Shown here: positions 9,084-17,537 of the stretch, piece by piece
Layout: each line of letters starts with the position of its first letter
How positions within the stretch are numbered: the stretch's first letter is position 1
NCBI GenBank assembly: GCA_946413525.1
Contig: CAMKKZ010000008.1
Span: 85,114-149,113, forward strand
Direction of reading: 5' to 3'
Length of the DNA: 64,000 nt
Source: an uncultured Oribacterium sp.
GTDB lineage: Bacteria > Bacillota > Clostridia > Lachnospirales > Lachnospiraceae
Program-made: the position numbers and the translations under genes
The notes under the pieces: model-generated
What the model saw: only the letters and a program-made list of their open reading frames with translations
Told to the model about the DNA's origin: nothing
The model's database searches: none

Positions 9084-9183
9084 CTGCCTACCTCCTGTTT
9101 TTCGAATCTGATTATAATTATAATACGATGGCAAAATCAGCGTCAATTCTTTTTCCGTTCTCCTCAATTAAGATAAAAACGAA

Positions 9184-9395
9184 TTATTATTTTGCGTTTC
9201 TAATCCATACTCCGAGTACCAGCTAAGCTTATCAACGGGGTCAAACCACATGGTATGGATTACTGCCAGTTGCAGCGCTTGTGTGTAAATTTCTTCGTCA
9301 CTTGCCAGCGTCAGGTTTCATTCTTCCGGCGTTACATGATACAGCGGACGCATTACCGGGAAGTCTCTGCAACATTGTCAAGCGAAGAATTTGAA
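9184..9395 (-). pseudogene. Possible decayed ORF, unrecognised
   Basis: On the minus strand one frame reads plausible protein (FPVMRPLYHVTPEE, stop, then NLTLASDEEIYTQALQLAV and FDPVDKLSWYSEYG) with a single in-frame TGA and no good start. It may be the remains of a gene; I do not recognise the family. Nothing else is evident in this roughly 400-bp gap apart from the promoter at its right end. Confidence 0.2.
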
Positions 9396-9401
9396 TTTCT
9401 G

Positions 9402-9430
9402 TTGAAAAAAAAACAATTTTTGAATATAAT
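9402..9430 (+). promoter_or_regulatory. Sigma-A promoter for the small antitoxin-like gene
   Basis: TTGAAA (9402-9407) and TATAAT (9425-9430) are separated by exactly 17 bp of A/T-rich sequence. The start codon of the 66-residue ORF lies 53 bp downstream. Confidence 0.7.
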
Positions 9431-9483
9431 AAGTTTGAGAAGTTAGACAGAAATACTAATTAAGAAGAAAAGGAGGTGCCCAT

Positions 9484-9684
9484 ATGGCTACATCAAGCAT
9501 TTTTCATAATGTAAAGATAGATACCCCGGAAAAGGCCGAGGCTTTTGTTGCTGCTCTTGAGGCATCCGAAAAAGAACCCTGGGTAAGGGCGTCCGGTTCC
9601 AAACGATATACTGTTGAGACTAATCCGGATGTCATAAGAAATCTTCATGAGATGAGAAGAAAGAAAAGAGAACAGTCAGGATGA
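9484..9684 (+). CDS. Small antitoxin-like protein
   Basis: The 66-residue acidic/basic protein begins MATSSIFHNVKIDTPEKAEA and ends in a Lys/Arg-rich helix (MRRKKREQ). AAGGAGGTG precedes the ATG and a clear promoter lies upstream. Its stop codon overlaps the ATG of the next short ORF (ATGA), the arrangement seen in toxin-antitoxin pairs. Short proteins of this shape commonly precede GNAT-type toxins in Clostridia, from my recollection of the genomic pattern; no DNA-binding fold is obvious. The partner appears truncated. The gene is probably real; the antitoxin role is inference. Confidence 0.6.
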   Translation: MATSSIFHNVKIDTPEKAEAFVAALEASEKEPWVRASGSKRYTVETNPDVIRNLHEMRRKKREQSG

Positions 9685-9845
9685 GCTTTAGCGTTGAAAA
9701 TATTCTGGATATGATCAGTTCCTGCAGCGAGGAAAGCTTACAGTCTGACTTTGCCGTTTTTGACTGTCCCCAGAATATCGATCTTCTTCCTGATTGTTCC
9801 AGTGGATTTACACTCGCCAAGATGCATGTCTATGTCACTAAGTAA
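9681..9845 (+). pseudogene. Truncated partner ORF, possibly N-terminus of a GNAT-type toxin
   Basis: The 54-codon ORF overlaps the antitoxin-like gene by 4 bp, so it is likely translationally coupled. The sequence MSFSVENILDMISSC...FDCPQNIDLL resembles the start of GNAT toxins (a Phe-x-Cys segment near residue 30) but stops long before an acetyl-CoA site. No continuation is visible in any frame downstream. I read it as a truncated toxin; an independent small protein cannot be excluded. Confidence 0.4.
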
Positions 9846-9967
9846 AGTAAAATGTTAAATTATGGATTAATGTTAATCATTCGTCATTATAGCCCTAAAC
9901 CGTGCTGATGACTATTTTTTCTGTGTCAAAACACAGCTTATTATAATAGGCCGTAAAACCCTATGCA

Positions 9968-10192
9968 TCATCCTTCGCCGTTAATCATCCACGACAGCTC
10001 CCCCCAGGTCATGCCGTATACAATCGGTATTGGCAATTGGCCGACATTGGATTTATAGGCATCTTGCAGGATCGGGCCATCCACATAAAATCCGTTGGGG
10101 TTTGGCCGGTCTAAAATGATGACCTCTTTGTTTTCCAGCGCGCAGGCGTCCATCAGGTAATACATAGACAGATTCTTCCGGGTATGAACCAA
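9968..10192 (-). pseudogene. Fragment of NamZ-type (DUF1343) exo-muramidase
   Basis: About 65 residues match the middle of the DUF1343/NamZ family, which trims N-acetylmuramic acid from peptidoglycan fragments: YYLMDACALENKEVIILDRP, then NGFYVDGP and IPIVYGMTWGELSWMINGEG. Family members are about 380-400 residues. Here the frame opens with TTG, has no family-like sequence upstream and stops immediately after INGEG, so both ends are missing. A family C repeat begins about 75 bp beyond its 5' end. Confidence 0.7.
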
Positions 10193-10266
10193 TGGGAAAT
10201 CTGCAGGCTGAAAAAATCACTTTTCAAAACACTCTCTAGTGATTATACTGTAGAAGGAATATATAA

Positions 10267-10350
10267 GTATGAAAAGCAAGCCTTTCATACTTCATTTGTG
10301 CCACTGGCGCGTCACAAATTAGACTCAATGCCTGCGGCATCAAGTCAAAG
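10267..10350 (+). repeat. Family C palindromic repeat, copy C1
   Basis: About 84 bp with three stems: TATGAAAAG...CTTTCATA, ATTTGTGCC...GGCGCGTCACAAAT, and ATGCCTGCGGCAT, ending AAGTCAAAG. It lies 45 bp upstream of guaA. Related copies occur at 13.5, 21.9, 41.2, 43.1 and 56.4 kb. Confidence 0.75.
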
Positions 10351-10395
10351 GATGCGTGGGTTATTGCCCGGCAAACGCAAAGAAAGGAAGGGAGA

Positions 10396-11376
10396 ATGGA
10401 TAAAAACAGGCGTCCGGAGGACATGGCAAGGATCAACAGTCCGGCTCTCGCGAAGAAGTTTATTTCCGAGCAGTTGGAGGCTTTGAAGAAGCAGATTGGA
10501 GACGGGAAAGTTCTGCTGGCTTTGTCGGGAGGGGTGGATTCATCGGTAGTGGCCGCCCTCCTCATTCAAGCCATCGGGAAGCAATTGGTCTGCGTGCATG
10601 TGAACCACGGGCTGTTAAGGGAGGGGGAGCCGGAACAGGTGATCCGGGTCTTTCGAAACGAATTGGATGCCAACCTGATTTATGTGGATGCCGTGGATCG
10701 TTTTCTGGACAAGCTTGCCGGCGTGACGGATCCGGAGGAAAAGCGCAAGATTATCGGCAAAGAGTTTATCGATGTATTTGCGGAGGAGGCGGCGAAGCAA
10801 GACGGCATCCGTTTCCTGGCACAGGGGACGATTTACCCGGACATCCTGGAATCGGAGGGGGTGAAGGCACACCATAATGTGGGCGGACTTCCCCCGGAGC
10901 TTAATTTCGAGCTTGTTGAGCCTGTGAAATTCCTGTACAAGGACGAGGTGCGCGTTGTTGGGAAGGAGCTCGGCCTTCCCGATAGCATGGTCTACCGGCA
11001 GCCTTTCCCGGGACCCGGCCTTGGAGTCCGCTGCCCCGGGGCGATCACCAGGGAACGCCTTGCCGCCGTGCGGGCTTCTGATGCCATTCTGCGGGAGGAA
11101 TTCGCGAAAAACGGTCTGGAGGGAAAGGTCTGGCAGTACTTCACAGTTGTTCCTGACTTTAAGTCAACGGGAATCCGGGATGGGAAGCGCTGTTTTGAAT
11201 GGCCGGTCATTATACGTGCCGTAAACAGCATCGACGCGACAAGCGCCAGCATCGAGCCGATTCCCTATGAGCTTCTCTCCCATCTTGCGGACCGCATCGT
11301 CAGCGAGGTTCCCGGCGTGAACCGCGTGCTATATGACATCTCCAAAAAGCCGGTGGCAACGATCGAGTACGAATAA
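10396..11376 (+). CDS. guaA: GMP synthase ATP-pyrophosphatase subunit (no glutaminase domain)
   Basis: Converts XMP to GMP with ATP and ammonia. The P-loop SGGVDSSV begins at residue 44, followed by CVHVNHGLLR, FLAQGTIYPDILES and the C-terminal dimerisation domain with KPVATIEYE at the end, all classic GuaA. At 326 residues it lacks the N-terminal glutamine amidotransferase domain of the usual 510-525-residue enzyme. It therefore resembles the two-subunit arrangement known from archaea, where ammonia comes from a separate GuaAa protein, not present in this window. The ATG follows AGGAAGGGAGA. The upstream region is a repeat and a NamZ fragment, so there is no sign that a GATase part was recently cut off next to it. 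Confidence 0.88.
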   Translation: MDKNRRPEDMARINSPALAKKFISEQLEALKKQIGDGKVLLALSGGVDSSVVAALLIQAIGKQLVCVHVNHGLLREGEPEQVIRVFRNELDANLIYVDAVDRFLDKLAGVTDPEEKRKIIGKEFIDVFAEEAAKQDGIRFLAQGTIYPDILESEGVKAHHNVGGLPPELNFELVEPVKFLYKDEVRVVGKELGLPDSMVYRQPFPGPGLGVRCPGAITRERLAAVRASDAILREEFAKNGLEGKVWQYFTVVPDFKSTGIRDGKRCFEWPVIIRAVNSIDATSASIEPIPYELLSHLADRIVSEVPGVNRVLYDISKKPVATIEYE

Positions 11377-11496
11377 GAAAACGCCCAAAAAGAAGCCAGT
11401 ATTTATGCGGGTTCCAAACAAATTCCGTTAAGTGCTGGCAACAGATTGGCAACATTTCTTTGATATTCACTGCGTAATCTCTCATTTATACGATCT

Positions 11497-11547
11497 AAAA
11501 AACCTTACTGATCTTCAGAATCAAACTGAAGAATCGGTAAGGTTTTT
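11497..11547 (+). terminator. Rho-independent terminator after guaA
   Basis: AAAACCTTAC..CTTCAG pairs with CTGAAG..GTAAGGTTTT around an AATCAAA loop, followed by TTTTCTTTTG. Confidence 0.75.
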
Positions 11548-11622
11548 CTTTTGCCCTATTGTGGATTTTGAAATCTGCTGACGGGTTCATTATAGCTTAT
11601 CAATGAGGGAGGGGGAATAGTT

Positions 11623-11859
11623 ATGTATTGTGATAATTGCGTACATACGATCCCTGACAGGGTCCGGTTCTGTGAAAACTGCGGGGTGCCAGTCGTTACA
11701 GCGGATACAGATCATCTGGAACAGGATGTAAAAAGCAGGCATGTGATCTATGTGAACCAGGTACTGGGACATAACCAGGTCTATGCCGATGACGCAGACT
11801 TTGATTTGGTACGGAATCACATTGTAGAGCATTGTCCAAATCCGAAGATTACAGCTTAA
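11623..11859 (+). CDS. Small zinc-ribbon protein
   Basis: The 78-residue protein begins with a zinc ribbon of two Cys-x2-Cys knuckles (CDNC at 3-6 and CENC at 17-20), as found at the N-terminus of many Clostridial regulatory or membrane proteins. The remaining 55 residues are hydrophilic with no membrane helix. GAGGGAGGGGG precedes the ATG. It sits between the guaA terminator and the AAA ATPase, with about 110 bp to the latter. The function is unknown; it could be a stand-alone adaptor. Confidence 0.6.
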   Translation: MYCDNCVHTIPDRVRFCENCGVPVVTADTDHLEQDVKSRHVIYVNQVLGHNQVYADDADFDLVRNHIVEHCPNPKITA

Positions 11860-11969
11860 ACAGGTAATGCATTTTTCATCTGTCTAAAAAAAATTCCATA
11901 TTTTACGTGTAAATATAATGCACAAAAAATAATACGTGCTATAATTCCGGATAGGAGGAGGGATGAAAG

Positions 11970-13235
11970 ATGTTACTATCTCTGAAGGTGAACAACTGTC
12001 TGATTTACGACTCTGAAGTGGAGTTTTCCATGCGTGCCAACATGCACTATAAGCGTTTTCCCAATAATGTTGCTAAAGCCGGCAGAATTAACGCGTTGAA
12101 AACTGCGGTTTTGATCGGTCCAAATAACTCCGGTAAGACAAACTTTGTCCGCATCATTCAGACATTAAAAGAAATTATGCTGGGAAAGGGTGTCGCGCTC
12201 AGTGCCAACCTTTTCTCCAACAATCCTATTGTTGAAGTCTCTGTTTCATTTCTTGAAGGTGGAGTGGAAAATCTTTTTGAAATCAAGTACAACGCTTCGA
12301 AAAAGGAATATGTTTACGAGCGTTTTGCGCAGATCGAACGTGATGATTATAAAAACATAAAAACGACGGATCTTCTGCTCCGAGACAGCCTGAATAAAAA
12401 GTACTATTCCGAAGATGAGGGACTTGCTGTGGCAATGAAGGTTGCCGCAAGAAACAATATCCTGATCTATCTCGTAGACACGGAAGAGTTCCTGAGTCTT
12501 AAGAAGATCAAAGAGTTGATGATTGCCTTTGCATCCAAAATCAATGTTGTTGATATGAACAACATCCCTATCAAGAAGACAATCGACATGCTGAAAGCAT
12601 CCGAAGAAGTTTGTCAGAAGATAACCAACTTCGTTTTGAATGCAGACCTCTATCTGGATGACTACAAATATTTAAGCGACAATGAAATTAAGGTCGTACT
12701 GAAAGAACAGAACGTTGGGGACGCAAAGCCGCAAGAGAATGCCTTGAGTGCTGTTGCTCCGTTGACTGAAATGCTGCACCTTGCTTCCGTCTATAAAGGC
12801 ATTATGGTGCCGAGTATGCTCTTTGACTCTACCGGAACCAAGAAGATGGCAGCGCTTGCAAGTTATGTGATCGAAGCGCTTGAAGATGGATGTATTCTCG
12901 TGATCGACGAGCTTGACAACAGTCTTCATTTCAGACTAACAAGAGCGATCATAGCCCTATTTAACAACGAACTGAATCGTAATGCGCAACTGATTGCCAC
13001 AGTTCACGATGTTTCCCTTCTTGACTGTCAGACGCTCTTCCGCAAAGAGCAGATCTGGTTCTCTCATAAGGATCGGGAAAACGCTTATCTCTACTCTCTT
13101 GCGGAGTTCACTGCGGAGAAAACAGGAGTAAGAGAGACCTCCGATCTGATTGAGAAATACCGTAAGGGTATGTTCGGCGCTTTGCCAGAGCCTGATCTTT
13201 TCCAGTCCCTTCTGGAGGTGAAGAACCGTGACTAA
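11970..13235 (+). CDS. AAA ATPase of an ATPase/TOPRIM (RloB/AbiL-like) defence pair
   Basis: SMC/OLD-like ATP-binding protein. Walker A GPNNSGKT lies at 50-57 near the N-terminus, just after the first strand-helix unit, as in AAA15/OLD-type ATPases. The Walker B-like segment LVIDELDNSLH is near 310-320, followed by LIATVHDVSLLD with the His of the H-loop. Such proteins commonly pair with a nuclease or RloB-like partner in phage defence (AbiLi/AbiLii type). The next ORF overlaps its end by 8 bp and starts like such a partner but is cut short. AGGAGGAGGG lies before the ATG. The ATPase is intact; a defence role is inferred from architecture and coupling. Confidence 0.75.
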   Translation: MLLSLKVNNCLIYDSEVEFSMRANMHYKRFPNNVAKAGRINALKTAVLIGPNNSGKTNFVRIIQTLKEIMLGKGVALSANLFSNNPIVEVSVSFLEGGVENLFEIKYNASKKEYVYERFAQIERDDYKNIKTTDLLLRDSLNKKYYSEDEGLAVAMKVAARNNILIYLVDTEEFLSLKKIKELMIAFASKINVVDMNNIPIKKTIDMLKASEEVCQKITNFVLNADLYLDDYKYLSDNEIKVVLKEQNVGDAKPQENALSAVAPLTEMLHLASVYKGIMVPSMLFDSTGTKKMAALASYVIEALEDGCILVIDELDNSLHFRLTRAIIALFNNELNRNAQLIATVHDVSLLDCQTLFRKEQIWFSHKDRENAYLYSLAEFTAEKTGVRETSDLIEKYRKGMFGALPEPDLFQSLLEVKNRD

Positions 13236-13386
13236 GCTACCCAATCTCAATAGAAAACACAAGGTTTGTGTGATTTGCGAAGGATATGAGGATGTAGCAT
13301 ATTTCAATCGTTTGCAAATGAAGCCATGCTCCTCATTTCCAGCATTCTCATCTATTAGAGCGGGCTTTGCTTGCTCTGAGTTCTGA
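13228..13386 (+). pseudogene. TOPRIM/RloB-like effector, truncated by a repeat
   Basis: A GTG start with GGAGG 9 bases upstream overlaps the end of the ATPase gene. The first 32 residues read HKVCVICEGYEDVAYFNRL, the strand plus acidic motif that opens TOPRIM-type nucleases and RloB-like proteins. At about 13350 the coding sequence runs into a B/D repeat, which supplies the stop codon at 13384-13386. The protein should be 200 or more residues, so the effector is lost. Confidence 0.65.
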
Positions 13387-13448
13387 CATAGCGAACCGCT
13401 TGGGGGCAAATCGGCTCATCTATCAGAGCGGGTTTTTGCCACTCATAA
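13350..13448 (-). repeat. B/D repeat, one and a half copies
   Basis: Tandem units beginning TCTATTAGAGCGGG and TCTATCAGAGCGGG, with the TTCTGACATAGCGAACCGC segment between. They replace the 3' part of the TOPRIM-like gene. Confidence 0.75.
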
Positions 13449-13460
13449 AAGGCAAATCTT

Positions 13461-13579
13461 TCATGATCTTCTGTGGGGCGGAGCCATGAATGAAGTATGA
13501 AAAGCAAGCTTTTCATACTTCATTTGTGCCGTCGGCGGGTCACAAATGGGTCGTCAATGCCTGCGGCATCAAGTCAAAT
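13461..13579 (+). repeat. Family C repeat, copy C2
   Basis: Includes the extended lead CATGATCTTCTGTGGGGCG, then the TATGAAAAG stem, the CACAAAT stem and the CCTGCGGCATCAAGTCAAA end. It directly follows the B/D copy. The spacer to 13653 holds nothing else recognisable. Confidence 0.72.
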
Positions 13580-13653
13580 TATGAAATCCCGCGCCCTGCG
13601 TCCCCTTCTTTTTTTGAGATCCTTGCGGCACTTCGGGCATCACTGCGCAGATA

Positions 13654-16272
13654 TCACTGCGCCTTTTCATCCTGAATGCCCGGCCGTGCCTCGGCCCGGA
13701 GGCTGCCGCCTTCCTCGTTGATGTAGATCATGTCGCCTTCCTTCACCTTGTCCTCCAGGATGACTTTGGCGGCTAATGTCTCTACATTCCGCTGTATGAA
13801 ACGCTTCAGAGGACGGGCGCCGAAGCTCGGGTCGAAGCCATTTTCCACCACAAACTCTGTGGCGGCGGGGCTCAGCTCCACGCTGATCCTGCGGTCCGCA
13901 AGCCGGCGGTTGATATCCTTGACGATCAGGCCGGCAATCCTCGTAATGTCATCCCTTACAAGCGGCTTGAACATGATAATCTCGTCCAGACGGTTCAGGA
14001 ATTCCGGACGGAAGCCCTGGCGGAGCTGCTCCATGACCCTGTCCGTCGCCTCCTTCGAGATGTTCCCCTCCTTGTCAATCCCCTCCAGGAGGTACTGGGC
14101 ACCGATGTTGGAGGTCAGGATAATGATGGTGTTCTTGAAGTCCACCGTCCTCCCCTGGGAATCCGTTATCCGCCCGTCGTCCAGCACCTGCAGGAGGATG
14201 TTGAAGACGTCCGGATGCGCCTTTTCAATCTCATCGAACAGCACCACCGAGTACGGCTTCCTGCGCACGGCCTCGGTAAGCTGACCGCCTTCCTCGTAAC
14301 CGACATAGCCCGGCGCCGCGCCGATCAGCCTGGACACGGAGTACTTTTCCATGTACTCGGACATATCGATCCGCACCATGGCGTTCTCGTCGTCGAAAAG
14401 GTTCTGGGCCAGGGCCTTGGCCAGCTCCGTCTTTCCCACGCCCGTAGGCCCCATGAAAAGGAAGGAACCGATGGGCTTCGTGGGATCCTTGATGCCCGCC
14501 TTGGAACGGAGGATAGCCTCCGTCACCTTGGAGACCGCGTCGTCCTGACCGATCAGCCTCTTGTGAATCTCATCGGAAAGGTGCAGCACCTTCGCCCTCT
14601 CCGACTCATTCAGCTTCGATACGGGGATGCCGGTCCATCGGCTGATGATCCTGGCAATCTCGTCCTCCGTCACCCGGTCATGCACGAGGCTTGCGCCGCC
14701 GGAACCCTCCTGCGTAACGGCTTCCGCCTGTTCAAGCTCCCTCTGGACGGCAGGAAGATCCTGGTACTGCAGCTTCGCGGCCTTCTCGTAATCATAATTC
14801 TGCTTCGCGATATTTATTTCCGAATTGATCCTGTCCTTCTGCTCCCGGAGCGACTGCACCTTTCCAATGGAGTCCTTCTCATTCTCCCACTGCGCCTTCC
14901 GGGCATTGAAGCGGTCACGAAGCTCGGACAGCTCCTTCTGCAGGGCCGAAAGCCTCTCCCTGGAAAGGGCGTCGTCCTCCTTCTTCAGTGCCAGCTCCTC
15001 AATCTGAAGCTGCATGATCTTCCTGTTCATTTCATCCATCTCTTCCGGCATGGAATCCATCTCGGTCTTGATCATCGCGCAGGCTTCATCCACAAGGTCG
15101 ATGGCCTTGTCCGGGAGGAAACGGTCAGAAATGTAACGGTCGGACAGTGACGCGGCGGCCACCAACGCGGCATCGGTAATCTTCACGCCATGATAGACCT
15201 CATAACGCTCCTTGATGCCCCTGAGTATGGAAATCGTGTCCTCCACGGAGGGCTCGTCCACCATGACCGGCTGGAACCGCCTTTCCAGAGCGGCATCCTT
15301 TTCAATATATTTCCGATATTCGTCCAGCGTGGTGGCGCCGATGCAGTGCAGCTCGCCCCGGGCCAGCAAAGGCTTCAGAAGGTTGCCCGCATCCATGGAG
15401 CCCTCCGTCCGCCCCGCGCCAACGATATTATGCAGCTCATCAATGAACATGATAATGTCGCCTTCTGACTTCCTGACCTCGTCCAGAACGGCCTTCAGAC
15501 GTTCCTCGAACTCCCCGCGGTATTTCGCGCCGGCAATCAGGGCCCCCATGTCCAGGGCAAATATCCTTTTGTTTTTCAGAGCCTCCGGGACGTCCCCCTT
15601 CGCGATCCTCTGGGCGAGGCCCTCCACGGCCGCCGTCTTCCCAACGCCCGGCTCCCCGATAAGGCAGGGGTTGTTCTTCGTCTTCCGGGACAGGATCCGG
15701 ATGACATTCCGGATCTCCTCGTCCCTCCCGATGACCGGGTCGATCTTCTGCTGCCTGGCCCTCTCCACCATGTCGTAGCCGTATTTGTTCAGGGTGTCAT
15801 AGGTATCCTCAGGATTGTCGGAGACCACGCGCTGGTTGCCCCGCACCTCCGAAAGCACCTTCAGGAAGCCGTCCTTTGTGATGTTGTACCTTTTCAAAAG
15901 GGCCTGCATCGGCCTGTCCGCTTCCTTCATGATTGACAGGAAGATATGCTCCACGGAAACATATTCGTCCCCCATGGCCTTCGCGTGATCCTCCGCGTTC
16001 ATGATGGCCTTGTTCGCCGCCTGGGAATAATACTGCTGTGAGCTGCCCGACACCTTCGGCAGCTTCCCGATTTCCGCTTCCACATCCTTCCGGAAGCTGT
16101 CCATCGGAACGCCCATCTTCTTCAGCAGCTTCTCAATCAGGCTGTCGTCTATGCTGATGAGGCTGTACAATAAATGCATCTGTTCAATGTGCTGGTTCCC
16201 ATGGTCCATCGCAAGCTTCTGGCAGGAATTAATCGCCTCTACGGACTTCTGCGTGAATTTGTTGATGTTCAT
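13654..16272 (-). CDS. clpB: ATP-dependent disaggregase chaperone ClpB
   Basis: Hsp100 ring ATPase that extracts proteins from aggregates together with DnaK. The 872-residue protein has the full ClpB layout: N-terminal Clp repeats ([16 protein letters not shown] onward), first AAA module with GEPGVGKT and the Walker B FIDELHN, the coiled-coil middle domain (about 400-520) that separates ClpB from ClpA/C, second AAA module with GPTGVGKT, and the C-terminal D2-small domain. AAGGAGGTGGAACA precedes the ATG. It is alone in its unit. A sigma-A promoter overlapped by a CIRCE element lies about 215-250 bp upstream, so HrcA heat-shock control is likely. Confidence 0.97.
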   Translation of the reverse strand: MNINKFTQKSVEAINSCQKLAMDHGNQHIEQMHLLYSLISIDDSLIEKLLKKMGVPMDSFRKDVEAEIGKLPKVSGSSQQYYSQAANKAIMNAEDHAKAMGDEYVSVEHIFLSIMKEADRPMQALLKRYNITKDGFLKVLSEVRGNQRVVSDNPEDTYDTLNKYGYDMVERARQQKIDPVIGRDEEIRNVIRILSRKTKNNPCLIGEPGVGKTAAVEGLAQRIAKGDVPEALKNKRIFALDMGALIAGAKYRGEFEERLKAVLDEVRKSEGDIIMFIDELHNIVGAGRTEGSMDAGNLLKPLLARGELHCIGATTLDEYRKYIEKDAALERRFQPVMVDEPSVEDTISILRGIKERYEVYHGVKITDAALVAAASLSDRYISDRFLPDKAIDLVDEACAMIKTEMDSMPEEMDEMNRKIMQLQIEELALKKEDDALSRERLSALQKELSELRDRFNARKAQWENEKDSIGKVQSLREQKDRINSEINIAKQNYDYEKAAKLQYQDLPAVQRELEQAEAVTQEGSGGASLVHDRVTEDEIARIISRWTGIPVSKLNESERAKVLHLSDEIHKRLIGQDDAVSKVTEAILRSKAGIKDPTKPIGSFLFMGPTGVGKTELAKALAQNLFDDENAMVRIDMSEYMEKYSVSRLIGAAPGYVGYEEGGQLTEAVRRKPYSVVLFDEIEKAHPDVFNILLQVLDDGRITDSQGRTVDFKNTIIILTSNIGAQYLLEGIDKEGNISKEATDRVMEQLRQGFRPEFLNRLDEIIMFKPLVRDDITRIAGLIVKDINRRLADRRISVELSPAATEFVVENGFDPSFGARPLKRFIQRNVETLAAKVILEDKVKEGDMIYINEEGGSLRAEARPGIQDEKAQ

Positions 16273-16329
16273 TGTTCCACCTCCTTGTATTCTTTCACTT
16301 AATGTCTTTCAATTTCAATTTCTTTTCCC

Positions 16330-16475
16330 TTAACTTCCCTATAATCCTGTCCTGAATCTAATCATGCCTGTAATATAACCTTTTCCGATCATGCCAGAAA
16401 TCTAACCTTTTCTGCAATTTAATCATGCCTGTCATCTAATCATCCTCTAATTTAATCATATCTATAATCCATTCA
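16330..16475. repeat. Degenerate tandem repeat in the clpB leader
   Basis: Roughly seven imperfect copies of an A/T-rich unit around AATCTAATCATGCCTGT lie between the clpB promoter and start codon, so the transcript would carry a repetitive leader of about 200 nt. Confidence 0.45.
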
Positions 16476-16484
16476 AACACGTTT

Positions 16485-16526
16485 ATTATATCACATTTAT
16501 TAGCACTGTCAAGAGGTGAGTGCTAA
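16485..16526 (-). promoter_or_regulatory. clpB promoter overlapped by CIRCE (HrcA operator)
   Basis: On the minus strand TTGACA (16512-16507) and TATAAT (16490-16485) are 16 bp apart. The inverted repeat TTAGCACTG-N9-GAGTGCTAA at 16500-16526 matches CIRCE (TTAGCACTC-N9-GAGTGCTAA) with one mismatch and covers the -35 box. HrcA binding would repress clpB until heat shock. Confidence 0.88.
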
Positions 16527-16806
16527 TAAATTTTATAATTTTCTTCTCTTTTCATCCGTCAATAAAAACAGACAGATTATCCCGCATTAAAAAAGACGGG
16601 AACCATCGTCCCGCCTGATCAAAATATGACCTAAGTGGTTTGCGATATGCGATATCGGGATAAATCTCGCTACAATAAGAATATGGGCGTTCGGGACATG
16701 TTCCATCTTTGCGATACCGGGAAGAACCCCTGAGGGTGCCGATCATCATATCGAATCTTCAAATCCGATACACGGACGGCCTTATCGTCCGGATAAACTG
16801 AAGGCA

Positions 16807-17409
16807 CTAATCATCATATCGAATCTTCAAATCCCTGAAAAAGCCTTCCGTCCCGTTATCCACATAGAGACCGATGGAACCGCGGAGTTCCTTCCCGTGG
16901 ATCAGATGATCCGTGTGGAGGATGGGATTTTCCATATCTTTGACATAAAAATCAGCCGTTTCCTCCCTGACGACAATTTTCATGTCGATCCATTGATGAA
17001 GGGCTATATCCGCCGGGGCTTCGTACCCCTTTATCCCGTGTTTCCGAAAATAAGCGAACGTATATCCCGGATAGGAAAAATATTGCGACCCATGGGAGCG
17101 CCGGATTGGATCCGGGTGGTTTCCGTTAGTCGGGCGGACATAAAAGCATTCGAATTTCGAATTATCCTCTTTCACCCTGAACGCAATGCCGATGAAGCCT
17201 CTCGCGTCAGGAGGCGCCCCATCCTGGATATTTGCGTACATCTTCACTTCAATCGTCCCATTATGGAAGCTGCAATCCTTCAGCTTTGCATAAGTATCCG
17301 TGTCCGGTTCGAGATTTGAGAGGGGTTTCAGAACCCTAATGGCCCTCATGCCATCCACCTCCCCTTCTCTAAATTCCACTCGTACAGGCAAAAAATCGTT
17401 CCCGTTCAT
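16807..17409 (-). CDS. DUF1080-like beta-sandwich protein (3-keto-disaccharide hydrolase/lectin fold)
   Basis: The 200-residue protein has no signal peptide and reads as a concanavalin-like beta sandwich: DCSFHNGTIEVKMYAN, FIGIAFRV, FECFYVRPTNG, then HQWIDMKIVVREETADFYV and a terminal GSIGLYVDNGTEGFFRDLKI. This pattern is shared with DUF1080 proteins and laminin-G-like domains that bind or cleave glycans. AAAGGAGAGATAATTA precedes the ATG. No partner genes are adjacent. The fold assignment is moderately sure; activity is unknown, and the lack of an export signal suggests a cytoplasmic role. Confidence 0.7.
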   Translation of the reverse strand: MNGNDFLPVRVEFREGEVDGMRAIRVLKPLSNLEPDTDTYAKLKDCSFHNGTIEVKMYANIQDGAPPDARGFIGIAFRVKEDNSKFECFYVRPTNGNHPDPIRRSHGSQYFSYPGYTFAYFRKHGIKGYEAPADIALHQWIDMKIVVREETADFYVKDMENPILHTDHLIHGKELRGSIGLYVDNGTEGFFRDLKIRYDD

Positions 17410-17537
17410 TAATTATCTCTCCTTTAACAGTATCAATTATATCTGGCAAATGCTTGCATCCTTAAGTATAATACCTTAAAAACGTATTTATGTAATCGTT
17501 TTTTTGCCGATATTCTATAAAAAGGAGGAAAAAGCAA

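Noticed and set aside
9255..9446. 63-codon plus-strand ORF before the antitoxin-like gene
   Set aside because: It covers the promoter and a poly-A tract and has no ribosome binding site; the opposite strand reads more like protein, though decayed.
11377..11497. Possible attachment site or integrase end after guaA
   Set aside because: CTGGCAACAGATTGGCAACATTT looks like a short internal repeat, but no integrase, tRNA end or second copy supports it.
14215..15150. 311-codon ORF opposite clpB
   Set aside because: Antisense frame of a strongly conserved gene; its composition (Leu/Arg/His-rich) reflects the clpB codon pattern and no family is recognisable.
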